From: Bradyrhizobium guangxiense
Lineage (GTDB): Bacteria; Pseudomonadota; Alphaproteobacteria; Rhizobiales; Xanthobacteraceae
Reading direction: 5' to 3'
Length of the DNA: 64,000 bases
NCBI RefSeq assembly: GCF_004114915.1
Contig: NZ_CP022219.1
Span: forward strand, 1,704,501-1,768,500
Position 1 is the first letter of the stretch, and each line of letters begins with the position of its first letter. The position numbers and the translations under genes are program-made. The notes under the pieces are model-generated. The model was not told the DNA's origin and searched no databases. It saw only the letters and a list, made by a program, of their open reading frames with translations. Positions 45,510 to 54,668 of this stretch are shown here, one piece after another.

Positions 45510-45539
45510 AAGTCCCGGAAGCCATGGCTTCCGGGACTT
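45510..45539. terminator. 30-bp perfect palindrome between binding-protein and permease genes
   Basis: Two 15-base halves (first half AAGTCCCGGAAGCCA) are exact inverted copies without spacer, giving about a 13-bp stem. It lies 17 bases after the binding-protein stop on the minus strand and lacks a T-run. It is better read as a partial terminator or an mRNA stabiliser that lets the binding protein be made in excess. Confidence 0.65.
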
Positions 45540-45555
45540 CACAACGTGTCGACAC

Positions 45556-47154
45556 CTACTCGTCCTGCTTGGTCGCCCAGTAGAGCAGGACCTGGTTGTC
45601 CGCGCGCTGGGTCAGTTTTACTTTCTTCGACACGCCCCAGGCGAGCGCCTGCTGGTGCAGCGGGACATAGGCCCAATCCTTCATCGAGACCTCGAAAGCC
45701 TGCTTGATCAGTTGATCACGCTTGGCCGTATCAGACTCGAGGAGAACCTTGTCGGCGAGCTCGTCGAACTCCTTGTTGCAATAGCCGGCGAGGTTGGCTT
45801 CGCCGCGGTTGGGATCCTTCGGGTCATCCCGGCAGCCCATGATGTCGTGCAGCACGTTCTGGGAGTCGAGCGTATCCGGGGTCCAGCCCAGCATGAACAG
45901 CGAGGTTTTGTAGCCGCCGGGCTTCAGCACCTTGGCGAAATACTGGGCCTTCGGCTGCGCCAGCAGGTCCACCTTGATGTTGATGCGGGCAAGCATACCG
46001 ACGATTGCCTGGCAGATGGCTGCGTCATTGACGTAGCGGTCGTTCGGGCAGTCCATCGTCACTTCGAAACCGTCCGCATAGCCGGCGTCGGCCAGAAGTT
46101 TCTTCGCGGCGTCGGGGTCGAACTTCGGCCGGGTGAAGCCCTTCGCGGGAAAGATCTCCGGTGCGACCATCAATGCGGACGGCGTGGACAGCCCGCGCAT
46201 GACGCGATTCTTGATCAGGTCGACGTCGATCGCCCGGTAGACGGCTTCGCGGACGCGAACGTCCTTGAACGGGTTCTTGCCCTTGATGTTGGAGTACAGG
46301 AGTTCATCGCGCGCCTGATCCATGCCGACGAAAATGGTGCGGAGTTCAGGTCCGGTCAGCACGGTGGCGTTGGGGCTCGCTTTGACGCGCTCGATGTCCT
46401 GGACCGGAACCGGCTCGATCACGTCGACCTCGCCCGACAACAGCGCCGCGACACGCGTGGCCGGGTTTGCGATCGGCGTGAAGACAATCTCCTTCAGATT
46501 ATGCTCCGGCTTGCGCCACCAGTTCGGGTTGGCCTTGAAGACGGTCTTCACACCGGGCTGATGGCTCTCGATGGTGAAGGCGCCGGTGCCGTTTTCATGG
46601 AGCGAGGCATAGCTCGGGGTCGTCGCAGCGGCGGGGGTCGGTGCCACCGCATCGTTCGCCTCTGCCCATTTTTTGTCCATGATGAACCACGTCGCCCACA
46701 ACGCCGTCAGGATGGGATTGGGCGAGGTCAGGACGAAATCGACAGTGTAGTCGTCGATCTTGACGACCTTTGCATCAGCGGGAACGCGGCTCTGAAAATT
46801 CGAACCTTTGGCTCGCACGCGCTCGGCCGAGAACACCACGTCATCGGCGGTGAAAGGGTCACCGTTGTGGAACTTGACACCCTTGCGCAGGTGAAAGCGC
46901 CAGCGCGTCGGCTCGGGCGTCTCCCAGCTTTCGGCGAGTGCCGGGATGATCTTCAAATCCTTGTCCCGGGCGACCAAGCCTTCATAGACATGGCCGAGAT
47001 GTGCACTGGTGGTCGACTCGTTCAGCGTGTAGGGATCGAGCGATTTGAGCTCACCCTGGTTGGCATAGCGCAGCGTCTGACTGGACGCCGGCGAGACCGC
47101 CAACGCAAGCGCACCGGCGAGCGTCGCCGCAAACAGACTTCGTCCGACTGACAT
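45556..47154 (-). CDS. ABC transporter substrate-binding protein, SBP family 5 (transporter 1)
   Basis: A 532-residue periplasmic binding protein. Signal peptide MSVGRSLFAATLAGALALAV with cleavage near ASSQ|T. Family-5 blocks: LRKGVKFHNGDPFTADDVVFS and VREAVYRAIDVDLI. ATG 47154 has GGAGAGGG upstream; the frame reaching 47610 runs through the divergent promoter region and is rejected. First gene of the twelve-gene minus-strand array. The ligand is unknown. Confidence 0.9.
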   Translation of the reverse strand: MSVGRSLFAATLAGALALAVSPASSQTLRYANQGELKSLDPYTLNESTTSAHLGHVYEGLVARDKDLKIIPALAESWETPEPTRWRFHLRKGVKFHNGDPFTADDVVFSAERVRAKGSNFQSRVPADAKVVKIDDYTVDFVLTSPNPILTALWATWFIMDKKWAEANDAVAPTPAAATTPSYASLHENGTGAFTIESHQPGVKTVFKANPNWWRKPEHNLKEIVFTPIANPATRVAALLSGEVDVIEPVPVQDIERVKASPNATVLTGPELRTIFVGMDQARDELLYSNIKGKNPFKDVRVREAVYRAIDVDLIKNRVMRGLSTPSALMVAPEIFPAKGFTRPKFDPDAAKKLLADAGYADGFEVTMDCPNDRYVNDAAICQAIVGMLARINIKVDLLAQPKAQYFAKVLKPGGYKTSLFMLGWTPDTLDSQNVLHDIMGCRDDPKDPNRGEANLAGYCNKEFDELADKVLLESDTAKRDQLIKQAFEVSMKDWAYVPLHQQALAWGVSKKVKLTQRADNQVLLYWATKQDE

Positions 47155-47529
47155 TCTTGACCCTCTCCACTCGCCCCGACCGTCATTTTTGATTGTTCGG
47201 CGGGGCCGATCGATCCATGTTGCCCAGAGTTCTCGACCCGTGCAAGCGCCATTCCAGCAAGGAACGCGCCAAGTTGCGCCGCTGTGCAGCAATGCTGACC
47301 AGCAATTTGGGGGTGAAGGCCTGGTGGGAGATATCCGACTTTTGAGCTGTGAATTCCCCCGGATCAGGGCGGTGGTGCCTCCGCCGCGGTGGTCGCGACG
47401 GGGGGTGATGGACCATACCCCTCGATTGCGGAAGCCGGCGGCCCCGCCGTCCGCCTCAGGTCGCTTGCGTTGCACACCGTGTCGCGGCGATACTCCACCA
47501 GGCCGCTCGAATCTCATCTGGAGGGGGAC
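47155..47529. other. 375-base divergent intergenic region
   Basis: It separates the binding-protein gene (minus) from the DUF6489-like gene (plus) and must hold both promoters. I see no convincing promoter pair, operator or small gene. The plus-side ribosome site GGAGGGGG lies just before 47530. Confidence 0.5.
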
Positions 47530-47787
47530 ATGAAAGTAAACATCGAAATCGACTGCACCCCCCTCGAGGCTCGCCAGTTCTTCGGTTTGCCCGACGTGGG
47601 GCCGATGCAAACGGCGGTGATGGACAAGCTGCAGCAGCAGGTGCTCAGCAACATCGAGAAGGTCTCGCCGGAATCGCTGATCCAGAGCTGGTTCACCTTC
47701 GATCCGAAGATCGCCGAGCGGTTTCAGGACATGTTTGTCACGATGGCCGGCCTCGGCGGCACGCGCAGCAGCGACAAGAAAAAATAG
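47530..47787 (+). CDS. small DUF6489-like protein
   Basis: An 85-residue protein, MKVNIEIDCTPLEARQFFGLP..., that I recognise as resembling DUF6489, a family of unknown function. It is predicted helical in the middle (MQTAVMDKLQQQVLSNIEKV) with a Lys-rich end, and has no signal peptide or membrane helix. It is preceded by GGAGGGGG and followed by an alpha/beta hydrolase whose GTG start shares a base with its TAG (TAGTG), so the two are co-translated. Confidence 0.75.
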   Translation: MKVNIEIDCTPLEARQFFGLPDVGPMQTAVMDKLQQQVLSNIEKVSPESLIQSWFTFDPKIAERFQDMFVTMAGLGGTRSSDKKK

Positions 47788-48587
47788 TGTCGTCCGGGCC
47801 GGAGGGCGCGCGGGAGAAAGGCCGGCTGCGTCCGCCGGGTCTCGGCCTGCTGCTCGCCGAAGCCCGCGGCCTGTTCGAGCTCAATGCGAGCCTGCTGCTG
47901 TCGCCACTCCTGATGCGGGCGCCGAAGGGGGACGGCCATCCGGTGCTGGCGCTGCCGGGCTTTCTCGCCAGCGATCTCTCGATGGTGCCGATGCGGCGCT
48001 ATCTCAGCGAGCTCGGCTATCAGGCACATGCCTGGCGGATGGGCCGCAATCTCGGCGGGCTGGAGCGGATGCGGGATGCGCTGCGCGCCCGTCTTGGCGA
48101 GGTTCATGCCGCGAGCGGACGCAAAGTCAGCCTGGTCGGATGGAGTCTCGGCGGCGTCTATGCCCGTGATCTCGCGCTTTGGGCACCCGACAAGGTCCGC
48201 TACGTCGTTACGCTCGGCAGTCCGTTCGCCAATGACGTGCGGGCGACCAACGCCACGCGGCTCTACGAGGCGCTGTCCGGCGAGCGGGTCGAAGATTTTG
48301 CGGAAGCTCGCGAGGCGATCGCCGGCGATCTGCCGGTGCCGACAACCTCGATCTATTCGCGCGCCGACGGTGTGGTTAACTGGCGGACCTGCCTGCTGCG
48401 CCCCTCTGACCGTGCCGAGAACATCGAGGTGCATCTGGGGAGCCATATCGGGCTCGGGGTGAACCCTGCAGCGCTGTGGGCCGTGGCCGACCGCCTGGCC
48501 CAGCCAGAAGGGGAATTCTCGCCATTTGACCGGGCAGGGCCGTTTGCCATTGCATATGCCCCGCCGGAACAGGCAGTATCGGCCTGA
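47787..48587 (+). CDS. alpha/beta hydrolase (lipase/esterase-like), GTG start
   Basis: A 266-residue hydrolase. The nucleophile is S120 in VSLVGWSLGGVYARDLA; GDGHPVLALPGFLASD supplies the oxyanion strand and the last His candidate is in LGSHIGLG. The start is GTG at 47787, overlapping the previous stop. It is a paralogue of the protein at 60785: both share GHPVL-LPG, GRK-SLVGWSLGG-YAR and V-TLGSPFA blocks. Position before a wax ester synthase/DGAT points to lipid metabolism. Confidence 0.8.
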   Translation: MSSGPEGAREKGRLRPPGLGLLLAEARGLFELNASLLLSPLLMRAPKGDGHPVLALPGFLASDLSMVPMRRYLSELGYQAHAWRMGRNLGGLERMRDALRARLGEVHAASGRKVSLVGWSLGGVYARDLALWAPDKVRYVVTLGSPFANDVRATNATRLYEALSGERVEDFAEAREAIAGDLPVPTTSIYSRADGVVNWRTCLLRPSDRAENIEVHLGSHIGLGVNPAALWAVADRLAQPEGEFSPFDRAGPFAIAYAPPEQAVSA

Positions 48588-48633
48588 CGAGAAGCGCCGC
48601 CAAGGCGCCCGTCAAATCCTGCGGGAGGGAACC

Positions 48634-50184
48634 ATGGCTGACGGTAAGAAGCTGTCGTCGCTGGACGCGTCGTTTCTGTATCTCGAAACGCCGGAAATGC
48701 CGATGCATGTCGGCAGCATGGCGATCTTCCGCCTGCCCGACGACTACAAGGGCGACTTCTTCGAAGACTTCAAGGCGATGATCGTCTCGCGTCTGCATAT
48801 CGCACCGATCCTCAAAGCGCGGCTGGAGAAGGCGCCGCTCGACATCGACCACCCCTCCTGGGTCGAGGACGACCAATTCGACATCGATCGTCACATCTTC
48901 CGCGCCAGCCTGCCGCGGCCGCGCGACCGCGCCACGCTCGAGCGCATCGTCGGCTGGATGCATGCCAAGCTCTTGAACCGCGCACGTCCGCTCTGGGAGT
49001 TCTACGTGTTCGAGGGCATGAAGGACAACGAGGTCGGGCTCTACTCCAAGATGCACCATGCCGCGATTGACGGCGGCGCCGGTGCGGCGCTGACCAACAT
49101 GATCTACGACATCTCGCCGATCCCACGGAAGGTCGAGCCGCCGACGGCTGGAAGCAAGCCCGGACAGGAGCCGCGCGACATCGCCGCCAACCTGCTCGAT
49201 TCCTATCAGCAGCTGTTCAGCCAGCCGCTCGATGCCTCGGCGGCGGCGAAGAACCTGCAGCTGCCGCGCACCGGCAAGAGCGACATCGGCTCCATCCTGT
49301 TCGACAACGCTATGTACCAGATCGAGAGCGCGGTGCGCTTTGCCGGCAACATCCCGGCCGTGCTCAAGAGCGTGTCCGAGGTGCTCGGCAAGATCACCGA
49401 TCCGAAGTCGCGCGAGAGTCTCGCCAGCATGGTGTCGCCGCCGACCATGCTCAACAAGACCATCTCCTCGGAGCGGAGCTTTGCCGGCGTGTCGATCCCG
49501 CTGTCGCGGGCGAAGGCGCTGGCCAAGCAGGCCGGCGGCAAGCTCAACGACGTGGTGCTGGCGCTCGCCTCCGGCGTGGTTCGCCGCTATCTCCTGCAAT
49601 ACGGCACGCTGCCGGCGAAGTCCTTGACCGCGGCGGTGCCAATCTCGCTGCGCGAGGAGGGCAACACCGAGGCCAACAACCAGGTCTTCGGCATGATCTG
49701 CTCGATCGCGACCAACATCGACGATCCCAAGGCGCGGCTCCAGGCCATCATCGCGCAGTCGACCAAGTCCAAGGAGATGTCGCATCCCCTCCGCGCGCTG
49801 ATGCCGCAGGTCTCCAACATCTCGATGCTGGGCGCGCCGATCATGGTGCAGATTCTGGCGCTGCTCTACAGCCGCTCCAACCTGTCGGACGTGCTGCCGC
49901 CGGCCGCGAATATCACCGTGTCCAACGTGCCCGGACCGCGGCAGACGCTTTACGCTGCCGGCGCGGAGCTGCTGCACATCTTCCCGGTGTCGATCTCAAC
50001 GCACGGGCAGGCGCTCAACATCACCGTGCAGAGCTACCGCGATCAGCTCGATTTCGGCTTCATCGTCGGCGCCAACATCATTCCGCACGTGCAGGTGATG
50101 TGCGACATGCTGCCGGAGGAGTTCGCCGCGCTGGAGGCGGCCTACGCCCCGCGGGCGGCGGGCGTCAAGGGCGCTGCCGAGTAG
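48634..50184 (+). CDS. wax ester synthase/diacylglycerol acyltransferase (WS/DGAT) family protein
   Basis: A 516-residue acyltransferase that esterifies fatty acyl-CoA with alcohols or diacylglycerol. The active-site motif HHxxxDG is intact (H141-H142...D146-G147 in MHHAAIDGG). The N-terminal LDASFLYLETPEMPMHVGS and the C-terminal NITVSNVPGPRQTLY (PLW/NDVV-type region; LNDVVLALASG also present) confirm the family. The ATG at 48634 follows GGGAGGGA. It is close to an epoxide hydrolase and a CYP102 fatty acid hydroxylase-type gene. Confidence 0.93.
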   Translation: MADGKKLSSLDASFLYLETPEMPMHVGSMAIFRLPDDYKGDFFEDFKAMIVSRLHIAPILKARLEKAPLDIDHPSWVEDDQFDIDRHIFRASLPRPRDRATLERIVGWMHAKLLNRARPLWEFYVFEGMKDNEVGLYSKMHHAAIDGGAGAALTNMIYDISPIPRKVEPPTAGSKPGQEPRDIAANLLDSYQQLFSQPLDASAAAKNLQLPRTGKSDIGSILFDNAMYQIESAVRFAGNIPAVLKSVSEVLGKITDPKSRESLASMVSPPTMLNKTISSERSFAGVSIPLSRAKALAKQAGGKLNDVVLALASGVVRRYLLQYGTLPAKSLTAAVPISLREEGNTEANNQVFGMICSIATNIDDPKARLQAIIAQSTKSKEMSHPLRALMPQVSNISMLGAPIMVQILALLYSRSNLSDVLPPAANITVSNVPGPRQTLYAAGAELLHIFPVSISTHGQALNITVQSYRDQLDFGFIVGANIIPHVQVMCDMLPEEFAALEAAYAPRAAGVKGAAE

Positions 50185-50194
50185 GAATGTCGCA

Positions 50195-51190
50195 ATGATC
50201 GAAATGCCGCCGCTCAAGTTCGCGCAGACGAACGGAATCCGCATGGGCTATTACGAGGCGGGTCCGGCCGATGACAAGCCGCCGGTCGTGCTGTGCCACG
50301 GCTGGCCCGAGCTCGCCTTCTCCTGGCGCCACCAGATCAAGGCGCTGAGCGAGGCCGGCATCCGGGTGATTGCTCCGGACCAGCGCGGCTATGGCGCGAC
50401 CGACCGGCCAGAGCCGGTCGAGGACTACGACATGGAGCATTTGACGGGTGATCTCGTCGGTCTGCTCGATCATCTCGGGATCGAGAAGGCGATCTTCGTC
50501 GGTCATGACTGGGGCGGCTTCGTCGTCTGGCAGATGCCGTTGCGGCATCCTTCGCGCGTCGCCGGTGTGGTGGGCGTCAACACCCCGCATTGGGACCGCA
50601 TGCCGATCGACCCCATCGCGATGTTCCGCCAGCGTTACGGCGACCAGATGTACATTGTCCAGTTCCAGGATCCCGCGCGGGAGCCGGACAAGATCTTCGG
50701 CAGCCGGGTCGAGCAGACCTTCGACGCCTTCATGCGCAAGCCGCTGGCAAAGCCGGCGGCGAAGCCGGACGGGCCGCCGATCGCAGGCGTCGGCGCCTCG
50801 GCAAAGACCAATCTGGCCTTCCCGCAAATGATCGCGGCGTACGATGCCAAGGTCGATCCGCGCACGCCGATCCTGTCGGCTGACGAGAAGAAGGTGTTCG
50901 TCGACACCTTCACGAAGACCGGATTCACCGGCGGCATCAACTGGTATCGCAATTTCTCCCGTAACTGGGAGCGGTCGAAGGGCCTGGACCACAACATCCA
51001 TGTGCCGTCGTTGATGATCATGGCCGAGAACGACGCGGTGCTGCCGCCCTCGGCGGCCGACGGCATGGAGAGGCTGATCGGCGATCTCGAGAAGTATCTG
51101 GTGAAGGACAGCGGCCATTGGACGCAGCAGGAGAAGCCGGAAGAGGTCAGCGCCAAGCTGATCGAATGGCGTAGAAGGCGGTTTGGTTGA
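50195..51190 (+). CDS. epoxide hydrolase-type alpha/beta hydrolase
   Basis: A 331-residue enzyme of the soluble epoxide hydrolase group. HGWPE (35-39) is the family oxyanion motif, the nucleophile D105 sits in VGHDWGGFV, and the base His308 in SGHWTQQEKPEEV. Lid tyrosines are plausible in GINWYRNF. It starts ten bases after the WS/DGAT stop. An adjacent P450 that can make epoxides from unsaturated lipids gives a sensible partner, as inference. Confidence 0.88.
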   Translation: MIEMPPLKFAQTNGIRMGYYEAGPADDKPPVVLCHGWPELAFSWRHQIKALSEAGIRVIAPDQRGYGATDRPEPVEDYDMEHLTGDLVGLLDHLGIEKAIFVGHDWGGFVVWQMPLRHPSRVAGVVGVNTPHWDRMPIDPIAMFRQRYGDQMYIVQFQDPAREPDKIFGSRVEQTFDAFMRKPLAKPAAKPDGPPIAGVGASAKTNLAFPQMIAAYDAKVDPRTPILSADEKKVFVDTFTKTGFTGGINWYRNFSRNWERSKGLDHNIHVPSLMIMAENDAVLPPSAADGMERLIGDLEKYLVKDSGHWTQQEKPEEVSAKLIEWRRRRFG

Positions 51191-51200
51191 CGACGCAGTC

Positions 51201-51280
51201 GTCGTCCCGGGGCGATGCGTAGCATCGAACCCGGGATCTCGAGATTCCGGGTCTGGTCCTTCGCACCATCCCGGAATGAC
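51201..51280. repeat. CATTCCGGG palindromic intergenic repeat, copy D
   Basis: It begins GTCGTCCCGGGGCGATGCG and ends in ATCCCGGAATGAC. The part around GATCTCGAGATTCCGGG and the TCTGGTCCTTCG segment match copy C, while the GATGCG-AGCATCGAACCC part matches copy B and E. It fills the space between the epoxide hydrolase and CYP102 genes. Confidence 0.7.
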
Positions 51281-51304
51281 GCAAGGCAGGGGGAAGCGCA
51301 GTTA

Positions 51305-54300
51305 ATGTCGTCATCCAAGAACCGTCTGGACCCGATCCCGCATCCGCCGACCAAGCCCGTGGTCGGCAACATGCTGTCGCTGGATTCGGCCGCTCCCGTG
51401 CAGCATCTGACGCGGCTCGCCAAGCAGCTCGGTCCGATCTTCTGGCTCGACATGATGGGCTCGCCGATCGTGGTCGTCTCGGGCCACGATCTCGTCGACG
51501 AGCTTTCCGATGAGAAGCGGTTCGACAAGACGGTGCGCGGCGCGCTGCGGCGCGTGCGTGCGGTCGGCGGCGACGGCCTGTTCACGGCGGATACCAAGGA
51601 GCCGAACTGGAGCAAGGCGCACAACATCCTGCTCCAGCCCTTCGGCAACCGCGCCATGCAGTCCTACCACCCGAGCATGGTCGACATCGCCGAGCAGCTC
51701 GTCCACAAATGGGAGCGGCTCAACGCCGACGACGAGATCGACGTCGTGCACGACATGACTGCGCTGACGCTGGATACGATCGGCCTGTGCGGCTTCGAGT
51801 ACCGCTTCAATTCGTTCTACCGGCGCGACTACCATCCCTTCGTGGAGTCGCTGGTGCGCTCGCTCGAAACCATCATGATGACGCGCGGCCTGCCGTTCGA
51901 GCAGCTCTGGATGCAGAAGCGGCGCAAGACGCTCGCTGAGGACGTCGCCTTCATGAACAAGATGGTCGACGAGATCATCGCCGAGCGCCGCAAGAGCGCC
52001 GAAGGCATCGACGACAAGAAGGACATGCTGGCGGCGATGATGACCGGCGTCGATCGTACGACCGGCGAGCAGCTCGACGACGTCAACATCCGCTACCAGA
52101 TCAATACGTTCCTGATCGCGGGGCACGAGACCACCAGCGGCCTGCTGTCCTACACGCTGTATGCGCTGCTCAAGCACCCGGAGATCCTCAAGAAGGCCTA
52201 TGACGAGGTCGACCGTGTCTTCGGCCCCGACGTCAATGCCAAGCCGACCTACCAGCAGGTGACGCAGCTCACCTACATCACGCAGATCCTGAAGGAGGCG
52301 CTGCGGCTGTGGCCGCCGGCGCCGGCCTACGGCATCTCGCCGCTGAACGACGAGGCCATCGGCGGCGGCAAGTACAAGCTCAGGAAGGGCACCTTCACCA
52401 CCATCCTGGTGACCGCGCTGCATCGCGATCCCTCGGTCTGGGGACCCAACCCCGATGCCTTCGATCCCGAGAATTTCAGCCGCGAGGCGGAAGCGAAGCG
52501 GCCAATCAATGCCTGGAAGCCGTTCGGCAACGGCCAGCGCGCCTGCATCGGCCGCGGCTTCGCCATGCACGAGGCCGCGCTGGCGCTCGGCATGATCCTG
52601 CAGCGCTTCAGGCTGATCGATCACCAGCGCTACCAGATGCACCTGAAGGAGACGCTGACGATCAAGCCGGAAGGCTTCAAGATCAAGGTGCGGCCGCGCG
52701 CCGATCGTGAGCGGGGCGCCTATGGCGGGCCTGTCGCGGCCGCCGGCTCGGCGCCGAAGGTGCCGCGCCAGCCGACGGCCCGGCCCGGCCACAACACGCC
52801 GATGCTGGTGCTTTACGGCTCCAATCTCGGCACTGCCGAGGAGCTCGCGACGCGCATGGCAGATCTTGCGGAGATCAACGGCTTTGCCGTGCATCTTGGT
52901 CCGCTCGACGACTATGTCGGCAAGCTGCCGCAGGAGGGCGGCGTGCTGATCATCTGCGCCTCCTACAACGGCGCGCCGCCCGACAACGCGACGCAATTCG
53001 TCAAATGGCTTGGCGGCGATTTGCCGAAGGATGCCTTTGCCGGCGTCCGGTACGCCGTGTTCGGCTGCGGTAATAGCGACTGGGCCGCGACCTATCAATC
53101 GGTGCCGCGCCTGATCGACGAGCAATTGTCGGCGCACGGTGCCCGCGCGGTCTATCCGCGCGGCGAGGGCGATGCGCGCAGCGATCTCGACGGCCAGTTC
53201 CAGAAATGGTTCCCGGCTGCCGCACAGGTTGCGACCAAGGAATTCGGCATCGACTGGAATTTTCCCCGCACCGCGGAGGATGATCCGCTCTACGCGATCG
53301 AGCCGGTGGCGGTGACCGCGGTCAACACCATCGTCACCCAGGGCGGTGCGGTGGCGATGAAGGTGCTGGCCAATGACGAGCTCCAGAACAAGGCTGGGCC
53401 AAATCCGTCCGAGCGCTCGACGCGCCACATCGAGGTGCAGCTGCCGGGCAATGTCAGCTACCGCGTCGGCGACCATCTGAGCGTCGTCCCGCGCAACGAC
53501 CCGACGCTGGTGGATTCGGTTGCGCGCCGTTTCGGCTTCCTGCCGGCCGACCAGATCAGGCTTCGGGTCACCGAGGGCCGCCGCGCGCAATTGCCGGTGG
53601 GCGAGGCCGTCTCGGTCGGCCGCTTGCTCAGCGAGTTCGTCGAGCTGCAGCAGGTTGCGACCCGCAAGCAGATCCAGATCATGGCCGAGCACACCCGCTG
53701 CCCCGTCACCAAGCCGAAGCTGCTGGGTTTCGTTGGCGAGGAGGCGGAGCCGCTCGAGCGCTATCGCAGCGAGATCCTTGCCAAGCGAAAATCGGTGTTC
53801 GACCTGCTGCTCGAATATCCAGCCTGCGAGTTGCCGTTCCACGCCTACCTGGAGATGCTCTCGCTGCTCGCACCGCGCTATTACTCGATCTCGTCTTCGC
53901 CGTCGGTCGATCCGGCGCGCTGCAGCGTCACGGTCGGCGTCGTCGAGGGGCCCGCCGCCTCCGGCCGCGGGGTCTACAAGGGCATCTGCTCGAACTATCT
54001 CGCCAACCGGCGTGCGGGCGACGTCATCTACGCTACCGTGCGCGAGACCAAGGCCGGCTTCCGCCTGTCGGATGACCCATCCGTGCCGATCATCATGATC
54101 GGCCCCGGTACGGGCCTCGCACCGTTCCGCGGCTTCCTGCAGGAGCGCGCCGCACGCAAGGCGAAGGGGGCTACGCTCGGTCCGGCGATGCTGTTCTTCG
54201 GCTGCCGCCATCCCGATCAGGATTTTCTCTATGCCGAGGAGCTGAAGGCGCTGGCGGCAAGCGGCATCGCTGAGCTGTTCACGGCGTTCTCGCGCGCAGA

Positions 54301-54544
54301 CGGACCGAAGACCTATGTGCAGCATGTGCTCGCCGCACAGAAGGACAAGGTCTGGGCGTTGATCGAGCAGGGCGCGATCGTCTATGTCTGCGGCGACGGT
54401 AGCAAGATGGAGCCCGATGTGAAGGCGGCCCTCGTTGCGATCCACCGCGAGAAGAGCGGCGGCGATGCGGCCGCCAGTGCCCGCTGGATCGAGGAGATGG
54501 GGACGAACAACCGATATGTGCTGGACGTCTGGGCGGGCGGGTAG
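51305..54544 (+). CDS. CYP102-type self-sufficient P450-CPR fusion (P450 BM3-like)
   Basis: A 1079-residue fusion of P450 haem domain (about 1-475), FMN flavodoxin domain (about 495-650) and FAD/NADPH reductase domain (about 690-1079). The P450 part keeps GDGLFTADT (BM3 F87 equivalent), FLIAGHETTSGLL and the haem loop FGNGQRACIGRG with Cys414. Flavin and NADPH motifs: LVLYGSNLGTAEELA, RYYSISSSPSV, GPGTGLAPFRGFLQER. In BM3, Arg47 and Tyr51 anchor the fatty acid carboxylate; here the aligned residues are Ser and Val. Substrate preference may therefore differ. ATG 51305 is preferred because the extension to 51215 is repeat DNA. Confidence 0.95.
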   Translation: MSSSKNRLDPIPHPPTKPVVGNMLSLDSAAPVQHLTRLAKQLGPIFWLDMMGSPIVVVSGHDLVDELSDEKRFDKTVRGALRRVRAVGGDGLFTADTKEPNWSKAHNILLQPFGNRAMQSYHPSMVDIAEQLVHKWERLNADDEIDVVHDMTALTLDTIGLCGFEYRFNSFYRRDYHPFVESLVRSLETIMMTRGLPFEQLWMQKRRKTLAEDVAFMNKMVDEIIAERRKSAEGIDDKKDMLAAMMTGVDRTTGEQLDDVNIRYQINTFLIAGHETTSGLLSYTLYALLKHPEILKKAYDEVDRVFGPDVNAKPTYQQVTQLTYITQILKEALRLWPPAPAYGISPLNDEAIGGGKYKLRKGTFTTILVTALHRDPSVWGPNPDAFDPENFSREAEAKRPINAWKPFGNGQRACIGRGFAMHEAALALGMILQRFRLIDHQRYQMHLKETLTIKPEGFKIKVRPRADRERGAYGGPVAAAGSAPKVPRQPTARPGHNTPMLVLYGSNLGTAEELATRMADLAEINGFAVHLGPLDDYVGKLPQEGGVLIICASYNGAPPDNATQFVKWLGGDLPKDAFAGVRYAVFGCGNSDWAATYQSVPRLIDEQLSAHGARAVYPRGEGDARSDLDGQFQKWFPAAAQVATKEFGIDWNFPRTAEDDPLYAIEPVAVTAVNTIVTQGGAVAMKVLANDELQNKAGPNPSERSTRHIEVQLPGNVSYRVGDHLSVVPRNDPTLVDSVARRFGFLPADQIRLRVTEGRRAQLPVGEAVSVGRLLSEFVELQQVATRKQIQIMAEHTRCPVTKPKLLGFVGEEAEPLERYRSEILAKRKSVFDLLLEYPACELPFHAYLEMLSLLAPRYYSISSSPSVDPARCSVTVGVVEGPAASGRGVYKGICSNYLANRRAGDVIYATVRETKAGFRLSDDPSVPIIMIGPGTGLAPFRGFLQERAARKAKGATLGPAMLFFGCRHPDQDFLYAEELKALAASGIAELFTAFSRADGPKTYVQHVLAAQKDKVWALIEQGAIVYVCGDGSKMEPDVKAALVAIHREKSGGDAAASARWIEEMGTNNRYVLDVWAGG

Positions 54545-54554
54545 GGCGCGGATC

Positions 54555-54641
54555 GTAGGTGGGTTAGCGAAGCGTAACCCACCACTTCTGCTCCAGCGGA
54601 AAGTAAAGAGGTGGGTTACGCCTTCGGCTAACCCACCCTAC
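54555..54641. repeat. paired GTGGGTTA hairpin repeat
   Basis: Two hairpins: GTGGGTTA-gcgaagcg-TAACCCAC (left) and GTGGGTTA-cgccttcggc-TAACCCAC (right), the second being an inverted version of the first. Together they form a larger inverted element. It lies between CYP102 and the spermidine-synthase-like gene and may end the CYP102 transcript. The type is known to me as a common Bradyrhizobium intergenic repeat. Confidence 0.7.
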
Positions 54642-54668
54642 GAATTTTCATCGTGCTAAACGTCGCCC

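Noticed and set aside
47155..47610. N-terminal extension of the transporter 1 binding protein
   Set aside because: It would remove the signal peptide from the N-terminus and overlap the divergent DUF6489-like gene.
51311..54445. Open frame of about 1044 codons opposite the CYP102 gene
   Set aside because: Same reason: antisense shadow with Arg/His/Asp-biased composition and no recognisable motif.
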